Of a stretch of 64,000 bases of DNA, positions 58,401 through 64,000 are shown one piece after another (position 1 is the stretch's first letter; each line of letters begins with the position of its first letter). Position numbers and translations under genes: made by a program. The DNA is from Branchinecta lynchi. Lineage: Eukaryota; Arthropoda; Branchiopoda; Anostraca; Branchinectidae. The stretch lies in contig JAKZAP010000001.1 in the NCBI GenBank assembly GCA_023053575.1, positions 16,260,849 through 16,324,848 on the forward strand, read 5' to 3'. The notes below the pieces were generated by a model, which was given only the letters and a program-made list of their open reading frames with translations, was not told where the DNA came from and made no database searches.

Positions 58401-61400
58401 TTATAACTTTTTCAAAGAGAACTTTCGTTTAGGTAATAGCCTACTCAGTCTTCTTTCGTAGCGAATTTTTGTATAGTGAAATGGCAACCTTAGCCTATTG
58501 CATATACGAGAAAACGACTACTGTTGCGACCCGGGCAATTTTTGTTTATAACAATACACCCTGTATCGAAAACCATACTTTACATCTGTGGCAAAGCATA
58601 TGTCATCTAGCAAAACTGATCCAAACAAGAGGGATTGTTCAAAAATTAGAGCAAAAGCAAGAAAAAAGACAATGATAGTTGATGAATTGCTACCTTTTTG
58701 GAACTGAAGTAAGTTGAAAGTAATGTTGTTTCAGTTGAAAAGTTGCACTTTCAGTAGAAATGTGATTGTATCTGACCCACGTTGGATGGCTAGGAATGCA
58801 AGATTTTCTTTCAGTTTTTGAAGAAACAAAATTCTGTTTTTCAACATTTTTTTTCTGTACTGCTTTTTAGTGTTATCCTGAAAGTGATATTTTTAATTAT
58901 TTTTTGAAGGCCAGGTTCTACTTTTCAGTAGTTAAGGAAAAGTGTTTAACTTCTGCGGAGGTTGACACGGCTTCGTATAATCCTTTCTGGAGTGACTCTT
59001 CATCAGCGATATTTCGGCCCTTCTAGGCAAGGGTCCTCGTCAGGCTTCTAAGTCAGCTTGTTTCAAAATCAGCTTGGTCTCAAAGAATATTTACCTTTCT
59101 GGAGGCTGATACGATAGGGTATTAACGTCCACAAAACTCCGCCTGCAGTACCATATACTACACACCTCTTCGAGAAAAGTTATAAGATTACATTGCAAGT
59201 TTACATGCGTCACAATATCCATGGCTGAAAGAATAAAGTCTAACCAGGTGCAAGAAATAAATTTTGTAATCCCTTTGTTTGACTTTTAAGACCGGACGAC
59301 CGTGCGATAGCCACTGAATAGGTGATCAAGAAATGTGTGATCATCTTTTCTGAAAAAAAAATTATCGTTCTTTGGATATACCATTATAAAACTTACGATG
59401 GCTTGACGACTTCAGTGTTGAATTGAATAGAAACAACAAAACCGAGTTTGTGAGTTGGGCGGCGGGGTTATTCCCAGTGTACAGCCTGCTGAGGTACCCG
59501 ATGTCCACACCGATGGACAAACGAGACATCCCATGTTTGATAACAAAATTATTTAACATTCTAAGTAGGCTGTTTATTGGTAGCCATCGCAATTGTACGT
59601 AAAATGAATTCACCGAATTGGGGCGAATACTGAAAATTCTACAAAACATACTCTATCGTGCCGCCAGTCACCATGTGCAAGTCCTTGAGTTCCTTCTTCA
59701 AGTCATCATCAGACATCGGGTGATTCTTGAAACTCACGTGCAGTGTAAGTCCATCTCCAATCTCGAAGTTTGCTTTAAGTCCACGACCCCTGTAGGCCCT
59801 GAAGGTGATTTTGTCACCCTAAAGAGAGCAGGCGTGAATAGATACAAGGCCACACGACACAAAGTACCTACATTTTTACCATTATTTACAGACAAAAACA
59901 TAAACGACACAGACGAAAGATTGAGCTGCTTGAGAAACAAGAAGTCAATTTCGTCTCCCCCTTTGTACAATAACAGTGTAACCGAAGCACAAAAACAAGC
60001 GAAACTGAGCTGTTTTTTCCATGGGTTTAATGTGTCGCTTCTCAACTATGCAGATGACGTATAAACCTGTTGCTGTTCGATCGAATTTCGTTCGAGAATT
60101 TCAGAATACTTGGTCGCTCGTATGCGGTCATAGGACTCGCTTTTAACCCTAGTAAAAGTGATGTGATTTGTTTTTAATGGTAGAAAGTGCGATAGTTCTT
60201 CGATTAAGGCGAAGTTAGGGGACATAGTACTAAGCTCTTCCGAATCTCTGACTGAGCTCGGGTTGCCCAAAAGACCTGCCATCTACACATTCCGGCCTAA
60301 TCGCGCATATGGTACGCTTGCTGCGTCGAAAGCGCGTTACAAGACTGTTACTAGCGCAACTGTATAACACTCTTGCATTACCGCATGCACTTGCACTAGC
60401 ACCTTTCTGGAAACTTTTCCACGCATCTGATGTTAGAACTATTAGAAGGACTATTACAAATATGCTAAATTCCTGCTTGGGCTACTGCCAGGCTACTGCT
60501 GTGGTCTCCTAATCGACGAGTTACACGAAATCATGGGGTTAAAGATCCGATTGGGGCTGCTCTAGAGCGTCGTGCTCGATTTCTGGAATCCCTCGACCCT
60601 CTAAACAAGCCTATATCCAGCAATTATTTTTCTCTCTTTTTTTAAACTATGTATTGCCAAGTTAAAACTGTATCTTGTGTACTGTTCATTGTTCCATTTT
60701 CTTTATTTCTTTTTTGTTATACTCTAACAGTGACATTGTTTGTTAAGATGGGTACTAAACATATTCATTCGTTCGTTCAATAATGCTAAAGCACAATGGA
60801 CACTTCTAATGCTTTACTTTGTATCAAATGATTCACAAATAAACATTTCCGACTTGCTTTAGAAGGCGCTGCGAAAATCGGCCATTTTCTTGTTATCCCT
60901 TGTCTTTACTTCTCTGGCATTTCGGCGATCCAAATCTTAGGAGCTGGGATATCGTGGCAGGAAATTCAAAAACTCCCAGCAATGCTTGATATAAAAGGAT
61001 ATATTTGAGATGTCACCAAAGTCAAGCCGCAGATGCAGTTTACCTGATTGTTCTAGTGTTTCATCAGAAGTTCCGTGGCTTACAGTGCCTATTGAAAAAT
61101 TTTCTTTCTGGAATAGTGTTATGAAGCTTAACTAGCTTGCTTTATAAAATGTACCAGAATATGCAATAAGCTTATAAAAAATAACATAGCTACAAAAATC
61201 ATTCAAAAACAAATAACATATTCAAATCTGAATAATACAAGCTGATTTATACATAAAATACAGATCTACTAGGTATTGTAAGAAACATCACTTTTATCTT
61301 TGTCCAAGCTAGTAAATTTAGCATGTACTGGCCCAAAAAATTACGCTTTGAAATATCACAGTGAGGAAACGGTTACAAAATCTGCTGATCTAGGGGGTAA

Positions 61401-63052
61401 GCATTGTTCCTAGGTTATTACAGATTGGGATTGGGGTAGTTTGATGTGCCCATTGCACTTTAACACATTCTCTTTCATTCTTTTCATAATTTTAGCAGCC
61501 AAGCTCGAGCTTTTTTCTGCTGAATTTGAGCTTGACAAGCTAACATAACAAAAGATTCCATCCCCCAGGTTGTCACGAAAGGGTAAACTAGCTAAGTAGC
61601 AGAATTTTCTTGTATTCCAGACCATCAAAATTTTGTTTGCCATATAATGATTAAGATCACACAAATTTATTTTGAAACCTGGATGGAAAGGAGACATCTA
61701 GCAGAGAGTATTACCAGAACAGGTACCAGGTACAGGTACCAGAACCAGAACATTACCAGAACAGGTCCATCCATTCCATCCATCGGTATGGAAGAATGGG
61801 TACATTACTCCGATACCAAAAAAGAACGCGCCCAATGAACGTGGCCGAAAGCTTTTTGGTGCTGTAAATGCTGCATTAATGCTGCATTTTCTTTTTCTTT
61901 TTGTCCGAAAGCTGTTACCTTTTTTTCTTCTCTGACACTTCTAGAATACCAAAATTATACACACACTTAAGACACTATTCTCTAGAAAAATCTGTAACTT
62001 TACGCGTTTCACACCAACTAGCCTAAAACAAATTACAACCGGTCAGCGACAACAGGGACCCCCCCCCCCCATATCAGATGCCTTGGGTGTTGCCTATCTT
62101 ATTAGAGATTTGCGTCCAGCTATAGATGATAGTTAACTTTAGACAGTAGGCTACCTAATCCTCAGGCATTTTCTGTATTAAAGGTGAAATACTGGTGAAT
62201 AGTAGCCCTTTCATGAATCCTTGGAACATATCAGTGGATAGTTTCGGTTCATCTGTAAACAAGACCAGAGGTGATATTTCGGTCTTCGACAGACTTCTTA
62301 AACATTTTTATTATTAAAATTTAGAAACATATTTAGGCCAATGTTAATCATCTGAGAAGACCCAGTTCAGATATGGATTCAGCACGTGTTTTTGGGATCC
62401 CAAAACATATTACTCTCGAAGGGGTAGAGAGGTTTTGTTCAAACTTGGTATGAGGACATGTTGGGTCAAAGTACAGGTCAACTTTGTAGATGAGCTGGGA
62501 GGATAATTATAACCAAATAAGATTCAATAACTTTTTAACAAACTCTTTCAATTCCAACAACCTTTTCCCCTGTTTCCTTCAGACAGGAAAATGTCTTTTT
62601 TCCCCAGTTAGCAAGCCAGTTCAAGTTGGGACATAACCAGTGCTTCCACTTCTCCTGATTTATCAGGAGATCTAAGTTTTTTTCTGAGGGCTCCAACTGA
62701 TTTGTTTTTGAGTTTTCTGATTTACTGATATTTCGCTATTCTACTTAATTTTCTCCTGATTTTTCCGAATATCTGTATTCTTTATTATCTTTCGTCGAGC
62801 CTGGCCTGGAGGCTGGAACCGAGCCGAAGTTATGCCGGCACAGAAATTAATTTTATTACCGCCCAGCATTCCAATACTTTTCAGATGAGCAACCTTACGC
62901 TTGACTTCTTGATTTTGTGGGGGAGGGAATGGGCTTAAAAATTCTGAGTTTAGAGGGGGCATCTCAAAAGGCGCATTAAAATGGGGAAGTCAAGTATTAC
63001 TTACGAGTAATGTGCTGAGACGGTTAACTACGTTAGGTTCTTCCTTTTTCAT
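28337..63052 (-). CDS. RRM-repeat protein with acidic tail (multi-exon, family unknown)
   Basis: Transcribed order: 63052-63005 (tentative), 59818-59652, 50811-50700, 48087-47972, 40411-40256, 31892-31664, 28435-28337. The last six give 292 residues to the stop; the first would add 16. All junctions are GT-AG and in phase. Numbering from exon 59818: RRM-like unit 1 about 22-87 (LTLHVSF strand, SDDDLKKELKDL helix, ERRMFLLFKS RNP1-like strand, VEATEKAHKKL helix); unit 2 about 97-167 (KLILTFQ, TTIKAVKQLHDFI, RRRRNTFFVEF, VDAMRANCEL); a third half-unit about 176-215 (NNHAAIDFSSADEAKSFI...LNGKKVYV); then a basic stretch and an acidic tail 261-292. RNA binding is inferred from fold pattern; I do not recognise an orthologue. 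It is tail to tail with ash2. Confidence 0.72.
28746..30185 (+). mobile_element. Family-A helentron-like element, complete, 1.44 kb
   Basis: Starts ACAAGACCAAAGGTTTCGAT GGGATCCCAAAAA. About seven core repeats follow; GCCGGAT lies at 29138, 29274, 29410, 29547, 29684 and 29821, a period of 136-137 bp. Next come ATCGACTATCACATTAGCTG, CCTAAATGTAGAGCTACAAA, ATCTCATTCCCTTCGAGAGT, the (GACG)n tract (30090-30134), GGTATCCCTCCACTTACG and the palindrome TTTTGGGATCCCAAAA (30170-30185). Flanked by A on both sides. Layout (sub-terminal inverted boxes, core array, GTCY-type microsatellite, 3' hairpin) matches HINE/DINE-1 elements. It has no gene; the open frames at 29311-29970 are core repeats read in frame. 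Confidence 0.92.
30090..30134. repeat. (GACG)n microsatellite inside a family-A element
   Basis: About ten units of GACG with one GACA. Shorter versions are in the copies at 34232-34250, 53396-53420 and, inverted, 54538-54568. Confidence 0.9.
30622..30909. mobile_element. MITE with CCCGATGAAAAATTT inverted ends
   Basis: CCCGATGAAAAATTT at 30622-30636 is exactly inverted at 30895-30909. The interior has many GTAGCATGCT/TGCTACTA blocks. 288 bp; no open frame. A truncated relative is at 26157-26440. Confidence 0.82.
30910..31310 (-). mobile_element. Family-A fragments
   Basis: 31075-31160 (GTCGATTCACGGGTAAGGAG, TTCGTCCGGAATCGGGCCGA) and 31240-31290 are inverse family-A core and left-end sequence, much decayed. 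28500-28650 holds a similar fragment. No ends. Confidence 0.5.
31664..31892 (-). CDS. RRM gene, penultimate exon
   Basis: The acceptor is TTTCTAG|C and the donor TTAGAG|GTATTT, phase 0. 76 residues: HAAIDFSSADEAKSFISEHS, GSLKLNGKKVYVLQGMKGLL, then EPREPYGKWHRKEMEAKKEG. The HAAIDF strand followed by SADEAKSFI helix and LNGKKVYV strand is the second half of an RRM-like fold. Confidence 0.75.
32086..32528. mobile_element. Harbinger-like MITE, truncated copy
   Basis: Closely similar to 32808-33364 (AATAGCGCTAT, CACACGCCTGTTCAAATA, CGGTGTTGCCA, GGACAGCATTGGTCATCGAA, CCCTGCATAACGCTAGTCTA). Its right inverted end is missing and it abuts the LINE. Confidence 0.7.
32808..33364. mobile_element. Harbinger-like MITE with TTA duplication inside the LINE
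   Basis: Ends CGCATTGTCCTAATAGGTGT and the inverse ACACCTATTAGGACAATGCT, flanked by TTA (32805-32807 and 33365-33367). Removing the element and one TTA rejoins the RT frame as TVISYSMGVKQGCTLSPKL. 557 bp. Confidence 0.88.
33452..34301 (+). mobile_element. Family-A helentron-like element inside the LINE, 0.85 kb
   Basis: ACAAGACC at 33452; the palindrome at 34286-34301. Nearly identical to 28746-30185 but with only three to four core repeats and a shorter (GACG)n. Removing 33452-34301 rejoins ...GTTAA with AGGGAGC and gives one open RT frame across the join (ESML-KGAPTVSLDV), so the insertion lies between two A residues without target duplication. Confidence 0.93.
35506..35735. repeat. Segment with hammerhead-like motif
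   Basis: On the minus strand CTGACGA (35619-35613), a stem GGACCTTT/AGAAGGGCC and GAAA (35591-35588). The same layout recurs at 59012-59043 and, degenerate, at about 42107-42140. A GAAGGGCCGAAATATCGC block is shared. See findings; no complete ribozyme could be drawn. Confidence 0.35.
35738..36100. repeat. Two diverged direct repeats, ~224 bp apart
   Basis: AAAACTAGTCCTGAGATTTA ATTTTTGACA at about 35740 recurs at about 35964, with GCTGTTTTTACTGCAC, GGCGACGGCA and AATAAGGGAC following in the same order. Confidence 0.7.
36100..37854. other. Intron of the RRM gene, nothing firmly recognised
   Basis: The dispersed repeat at 37205-37290 (TTCTTCCCGAGGCTCACGGC) lies here. A 97-codon frame at 37319-37612 (Ser/Asp-rich end AGSAGSDSDSSEAHRTF) has a plausible-looking composition but no recognisable family, and antisense to the host gene it cannot be supported as a gene. 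Confidence 0.4.
37855..38455 (+). mobile_element. Family-A element, diverged and truncated
   Basis: ACAAGACCAAAGTTTCGATG GAATCCCAAAAA start, decayed core repeats to about 38455. No right end. Confidence 0.7.
38456..39130. repeat. Dispersed repeat ending in a C-run, second copy
   Basis: About 38760-39000 is related to 14399-14700 and ends in a C-run (38983-38997) and TCAACGAAAAT. The function is unknown. Confidence 0.5.
39130..39585 (+). mobile_element. ATTCGGTA block followed by a family-A right part
   Basis: ATTCGGTA-type repeats (39140-39345) lead into ATCGACTATCTGATTAGC, CCTTAATTTGAAACCCCTC, AGTTTCATCCAAATATCTCA and GACAGGCGGACAACTTTT. The terminal palindrome is lost. Confidence 0.65.
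40256..40411 (-). CDS. RRM gene exon (RNP1-like strand of unit 2)
   Basis: The acceptor is TTTTTAG|A, completing an Arg codon. It encodes NTFFVEFPSTVDAMRANCEL, RAKKLENGIASVQHSRGLKN and HNAYKPQVLPN. The donor is CTAACAA|GTAAGT, phase 2. RRRR-NTFFVEF fits an RNP1 consensus. Confidence 0.77.
40843..42673. mobile_element. hAT-type DNA transposon, non-autonomous, 1.83 kb
   Basis: Ends CAGTGTTGGGAAAT and the inverse ...TGGCACAACACTG, with sub-terminal arrays of AGTACTTAAGTA-type palindromes at both sides. Flanked by the perfect 8-bp duplication ATCGAACA (40835-40842 and 42674-42681), which falls in a family-A core unit. No transposase frame is present; the inside holds C-runs and a decayed family-A copy. 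Confidence 0.93.
41560..42380 (+). mobile_element. Old family-A element inside the hAT
   Basis: ACAAGACGGAAGGTTTCGCC at 41560, CCAGTCTTTGCCAGATCGC, then CCCCTAAATGAAGGGCTACA, ATTCGAGAGTTCTCATACTA, ACAGACGGACAGA and GGATCCCCAAAA near 42380. Strongly diverged, so older than the outer copy. Confidence 0.6.
42831..44276 (-). mobile_element. CR1/jockey-like LINE fragment
   Basis: Minus-strand order: ILEDWKTAAITPIYKKGNKK with PENYRSVSL (44215-44130), LTEYYEIVTNLL...LLDQAKAFDKVSHRRL, GVPQGTVPGPTLFNVYIND, the intact catalytic QYADDSKLIAKAF (near 43700), WKLEFNPEKCRVLHFG, then MLKLYKALVRLKLESGNA and LPYQQRLQKL...RRKRGEMLLVYRIL. A 196-codon frame survives but stops interrupt the C-terminal part, and the 5' half of the element is missing. 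Confidence 0.88.
44700..45640. other. AT-rich intronic stretch
   Basis: (GAT)n at 44712-44723 next to the inverse of AATAAA looks like the 3' tail of a minus-strand LINE that has otherwise decayed. (TA)n at 44818-44832. No gene seen. Confidence 0.4.
45640..46210 (-). mobile_element. LINE fragment (RT C-terminal region) split by a MITE
   Basis: Minus strand: FSAHINSTVHKANAWLQTL (46200-46120), then the MITE, then ARPLLEYACPVWGPSTVRTA and DIESVQRRAIRIILRNRDIP (45790-45640), typical of jockey/CR1 C-terminal RT. One frame shift lies near the join. Confidence 0.8.
45804..46110 (+). mobile_element. MITE with GAGCGTGTTCCA inverted ends, copy 3
   Basis: The end pair is as in the other copies, with one change in the right end (GAACATGCTC). 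Flanked by a 3-bp TCA duplication (45801-45803 and 46111-46113). TGACGTCA at 45842-45849. Confidence 0.9.
46211..47971. other. Intron of the RRM gene, nothing firmly recognised
   Basis: 46868-46965 is the dispersed repeat also seen at 5440-5560. Frames of 147 codons (47466-47909, minus) and 87 codons (47680-47943, plus) overlap each other and show no recognisable family. Confidence 0.4.
47972..48087 (-). CDS. RRM gene exon (first half of unit 2)
   Basis: The acceptor is CTCTCTTCAG|GAAGG, phase 0. It encodes EGKGDITKLILTFQKPTTIK and AVKQLHDFILDARPFRRR. The donor is AGGCG|GTAAGT, phase 2. The LILTFQ strand and the following helix fit the first half of an RRM. Confidence 0.75.
48190..49600 (+). 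mobile_element. Family-B rolling-circle-like element, best copy
   Basis: First module (48190-48610): repeated GTAAGCAAAACCC/CCTTGAG units with GAAATTCATCTGTAA. Second module: two rounds of a ~440-bp pattern (CCACCAAGTTTCATCCC, C-rich runs, TCGGATCGGG, GCCAAGTTTCATCGTCC), then an ACCGACCGACAGACCGACGG microsatellite. The end is a hairpin: TATGGCACTTG (49564-49574) with its exact inverse at 49584-49594. Copies or fragments: 21600-22830 (-), 26440-26900 (-), 52130-52340, 53700-53880, 57230-58330. Confidence 0.7.
49601..50362. other. Intron of the RRM gene, nothing recognised
   Basis: No repeat or gene signal; the 112-codon minus frame at 49710-50048 has no recognisable family. Confidence 0.35.
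50363..50578. repeat. 108-bp tandem duplication
   Basis: CGTTCCCGTGGACGACTGGA at 50363 recurs at 50471, followed in both by TAACT.CGAATAA, CATTTCCCTACA and CTACACATT. The second copy has scattered changes. Confidence 0.85.
50700..50811 (-). CDS. RRM gene exon (RNP1-like strand of unit 1)
   Basis: The acceptor is TTATTTTTAG|G, completing a Glu codon. It encodes RRMFLLFKSVEATEKAHKKL and SAHANVQSVKFCGLLAP. The donor is CACCT|GTAAGT, phase 0. Confidence 0.77.
51081..51345 (+). mobile_element. Family-A left-end fragment
   Basis: ACAAGACCAAAGGTTTCGAT GGGATCCCAAAAA through the first degenerate core unit (CTCCGGTTCGACCGGAAGAG). The rest is missing. Confidence 0.8.
51346..52130. other. AT-rich intronic stretch
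   Basis: Nothing recognised. Confidence 0.4.
52458..53469 (+). mobile_element. Family-A helentron-like element, complete
   Basis: ACAAGACCAAAGATTTCGAT at 52458; core units with GCCGGATTCC at about 52733, 52867, 53004 and 53141; then the terminal blocks, a short GACG tract and the palindrome TTTTGGGATCCCAAAA (53454-53469). A flanks each side. Confidence 0.9.
53470..54084. other. Intronic stretch with a family-B fragment
   Basis: 53750-53820 matches the CCTTGAG module (TTTAAGGGCACTAGAAATTC, AAGCAAAAGCCCTGAGG). Otherwise nothing recognised. Confidence 0.45.
54085..54408 (+). mobile_element. Family-A left-end fragment abutting a LINE
   Basis: ACAAGACCAAAGGTTTCGAT GGGATCCC through the first core unit (CGGCCGAACTCCAGAACTAC), then abrupt change to reverse-transcriptase sequence. 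Confidence 0.8.
54411..56770 (+). mobile_element. LINE type 2, interrupted by a family-A element
   Basis: 54417-54479 encodes ILKRGKDPTSCPNYRPITVS C. After the insertion the frame resumes as LSKLLEHLFLPEIESKCDFT with QFGFRTGMGCSHAHHVL. After a frameshift come LTVDISGAFDNIVHSQALFS, KGVRQGAVLSPSIFKCVLAS and the catalytic HVAYADDVLLVARTRR (near 56035). The 3' end has AATAAA and a (TTCA)n tail at 56746-56768. Dead because of frameshifts. A relative is at 59998-60790. Confidence 0.87.
54480..55572 (-). mobile_element. Family-A helentron-like element inside LINE type 2
   Basis: The palindrome is at 54480-54495, then the inverse terminal blocks, (GTCC)n and about six core units; the left end GGTCTTGT is at 55565-55572. 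Removing it joins ...TATCGTGT to TTAAGTAAG, and the RT reads ITVSC-LSKLLEHLF without a break. Insertion therefore lies between two T residues with no duplication. Confidence 0.93.
56800..57710. mobile_element. Foldback element with ATGCCCACGACTCAAA-repeat arms, copy 2
   Basis: Left arm about 56855-57010 (AAAATGCCCACGATTAAAAT and similar units), right arm about 57605-57700 (inverted GTGGGCATTTTGAGTCGTGG). The block GGTGGTTCCAAAAATCACCA at 56808 is the inverse of 6730-6750 beside copy 1. The middle includes family-B CCTTGAG units (57230-57580). Confidence 0.6.
57711..58335 (+). mobile_element. Family-B element, right part
   Basis: Same order as 48650-49600: ATATCAAGTTTCATTCAGAT, CCTAAATTCCGGATTCCCCC, CGATGGTTGGATCGGGCAAA, GCCAAGTTTCATCGTCCTAG, ACCGACAGACAAACCGACCG and AAAGTGATCGGTAGCCTATA. 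The final hairpin is imperfect (TATGGCACCTGAGCGAAGCG). Confidence 0.7.
58336..59000. other. AT-rich intronic stretch
   Basis: Nothing recognised. Confidence 0.4.
59652..59818 (-). CDS. RRM gene exon (start of unit 1)
   Basis: The acceptor is GCTCTCTTTAG|GGTGAC, phase 0. It encodes GDKITFRAYRGRGLKANFEI, GDGLTLHVSFKNHPMSDDDL and KKELKDLHMVTGGTI. The donor is ATAGA|GTATGT, phase 2. The plus-strand open frame over this exon is its antisense shadow. Confidence 0.77.
59998..60790 (+). mobile_element. LINE type 2 fragment, 5' truncated
   Basis: SLLNYADDV (catalytic box, 60036-60062), then in another frame VIGLAFNPSKSDVICF (about 60127-60175) and RVTRLLLAQLYNTLALP...SDVRTIRRTITNML. The tail is CATTCGTTCGTTC at about 60762-60778. 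Several frame breaks. Confidence 0.78.
60791..62260. other. Intronic or spacer stretch
   Basis: A short ACCAGAACAGGTACCAGGTA-type tandem repeat at 61710-61770 and a C-run at 62057-62070. A 95-codon minus frame at 61410-61697 (KSSSLAAKIMKRMKENVL) has no recognisable family. Confidence 0.4.
62261..62500. mobile_element. Two family-A fragments joined end to end
   Basis: A left end in plus orientation (ACAAGACCAGAGG at 62262, GATATGGATTCAGCACGTG) runs directly into a right end in minus orientation (TTTTGGGATCCCAAAA at 62389-62404, then TACTCTCGAAGGGG, AACTTGGTATGAGGAC). Confidence 0.75.
63005..63052 (-). CDS. Possible first coding exon of the RRM gene
   Basis: ATG (63052-63050) with an in-frame TAA two codons upstream, 16 codons MKKEEPNVVNRLSTLL, then a strong donor CTC|GTAAGTAA in phase 0, the phase exon 59818-59652 requires. 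It is supported only by splice phase and a good donor; a 5' exon beyond the right edge is an equal possibility. Confidence 0.35.
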
Positions 63053-63074
63053 TATTTATTATTTGTTCTTTTGA

Positions 63075-63262
63075 AGCTCGCATAGCATCTTTTCATATAA
63101 AACAACAAAAAATTCTTCGGGATGCGAAAATGGGATCTCGGTGTAATATTTCCACTCGCTGACTGTAATATTTCCTTAAACTCTTGAACATCACCAACTC
63201 TTTCAAAAACAAAATATTCATCATACAAACTATATTCTTTTAATTTCCAGTTACCTTCCAAA
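63075..63262 (-). pseudogene. Decayed open frame of unknown origin
   Basis: GNWKLKEYSLYDEYFVFERV and GDVQEFKEILQ are followed, after a one-base frame change, by EWKYYTEIPFSHPEEFFVVL and YEKMLCELQKNK, then a stop. The amino-acid texture is protein-like in both frames, suggesting a broken gene or transposon frame, or two exons. No family recognised. Confidence 0.3.
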
Positions 63263-63670
63263 AAATTTCTTTAATCGTTTCTACCTATAATTCTTCTTTT
63301 CGTTAATCATTTGTACACATTTTCTCTCCTGTCCGCAGAATCGCAAATCATCAAAACCCAACCAAATCACTACACATGGAAAATAACTCCACCAGACACA
63401 AAACCATGAAAACTAGAAAAATATTTCCTAATATTTTACTACAATATTTTATAATCTATGCTATAAATTCTAATTAAATCATAACAGAATAAACAAATTT
63501 TTTACTGTAATTTTCACGAGGATCGTTCCAATGGTACTTTTAATACTTATTTAATATTAAATTTGATGCTCCTTTTTTGAGGAGCCCTTCCTCCGTAGGT
63601 TTCCTTTCCTTCAATGGCCGATCACTCTACACCTAATTATTCTTTCAGCCCAAGCTGACTGCGAATCATA

Positions 63671-63938
63671 TGTTGCGTTCCCCAAACTTAATAATTGTTA
63701 ACTTTACTTCGGGGCGGAGCTAACTGCAGCTTTAACAATCGTTAACTTTTCCCAGTTCTACGATTGTTAACTATTTTTGCAACGACGCTCACCAACAATC
63801 GTTACAAAATTGTTAAGCTCTGGAACGGAAATTGTAGGTGGGCGGAGCTTAAATTTTGAAATCAGAAACGTGGAACGCAAAAAGTTAACAACTGTTAACA
63901 ATTTGTTAACGACCGTTAAGTCCCGGAACGCAACCATA
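63671..63938. mobile_element. MITE with TTGCGTTCC inverted ends
   Basis: ATATGTTGCGTTCC at its left (TTGCGTTCC 63673-63681) and GGAACGCAACCATA at its right (GGAACGCAA 63925-63933). The interior is dense in TTAACAATCGTTAAC-type palindromes. It sits beside a CAGCCCAAGCTGACTGCGAA repeat also present at 26750. Confidence 0.7.
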
Positions 63939-64000
63939 GTTGATAGTAACAAACCGATACTTCAGCTGAACTTTGTTCGAGGTCTTCTTCAGGACTCCTT

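Noticed and set aside
59618..60064. 148-codon plus-strand open frame
   Set aside because: Its first half is the antisense of RRM-gene exon 59652-59818, and its end (NYADDV) is the start of an unrelated LINE fragment.

Overview
This is animal nuclear DNA. It has spliced genes with GT-AG introns, an ASH2-type chromatin gene, the start of a BK potassium-channel gene, and a very heavy load of non-LTR retrotransposons, MITEs and rolling-circle-type repeats. The ASH2 protein keeps a complete N-terminal C4HC3 PHD finger next to its winged-helix region, as I recall for the insect protein and unlike human ASH2L. That points to an invertebrate, perhaps an arthropod. I cannot name the species.

Host genes. 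(1) 108-413, minus: first coding exon of slowpoke/KCNMA1 (BK channel); the rest of the gene lies off the left edge. (2) 7579-28046, plus: a complete 10-exon ash2 gene. All exon phases join, giving 538 residues without a break (PHD finger, winged helix, basic linker, split SPRY domain, C-terminal DPY30-binding helix). (3) 28337-59818, minus, possibly starting at 63052: a six- or seven-exon gene for an RRM-repeat protein with an acidic tail. It is assembled here from phase-compatible exons, and I do not recognise the family. ash2 and the RRM gene converge, with 290 bp between stop codons. slo and ash2 diverge across about 7.2 kb.

Repeats. Nearly everything else is mobile DNA in introns and the intergenic space. 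The dominant family (family A) is a non-autonomous helentron-like (HINE/DINE-1-like) element. It starts ACAAGACC, has GGGATCCC near the left end, carries arrays of a ~137-bp core repeat and a (GACG)n tract, and ends in the perfect palindrome TTTTGGGATCCCAAAA. Two copies interrupt reverse-transcriptase reading frames (33452-34301 and 54480-55572). Deleting each restores the frame exactly and shows insertion between two A residues (TT on the other strand) with no target duplication. A second, unrelated rolling-circle-like family (family B) ends in an 11-bp-stem hairpin at 49564-49594.

Other elements: a 1.83-kb hAT with a perfect 8-bp target duplication nested inside a family-A element; PIF/Harbinger-like MITEs with TTA duplications; a TA-flanked MITE; foldback elements; a ~305-bp MITE that carries a TGACGTCA site in all three copies; and decayed LINEs of at least three types.

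Unexplained structure worth a second look: two perfect back-to-back hairpins at 18518-18613 in an ash2 intron, a triplicated family-A end at 2094-2549, and a recurrent hammerhead-like CTGANGA...GAAA motif near 35.6 and 59.0 kb. Long stretches of intron and spacer without a recognisable feature are listed as such.
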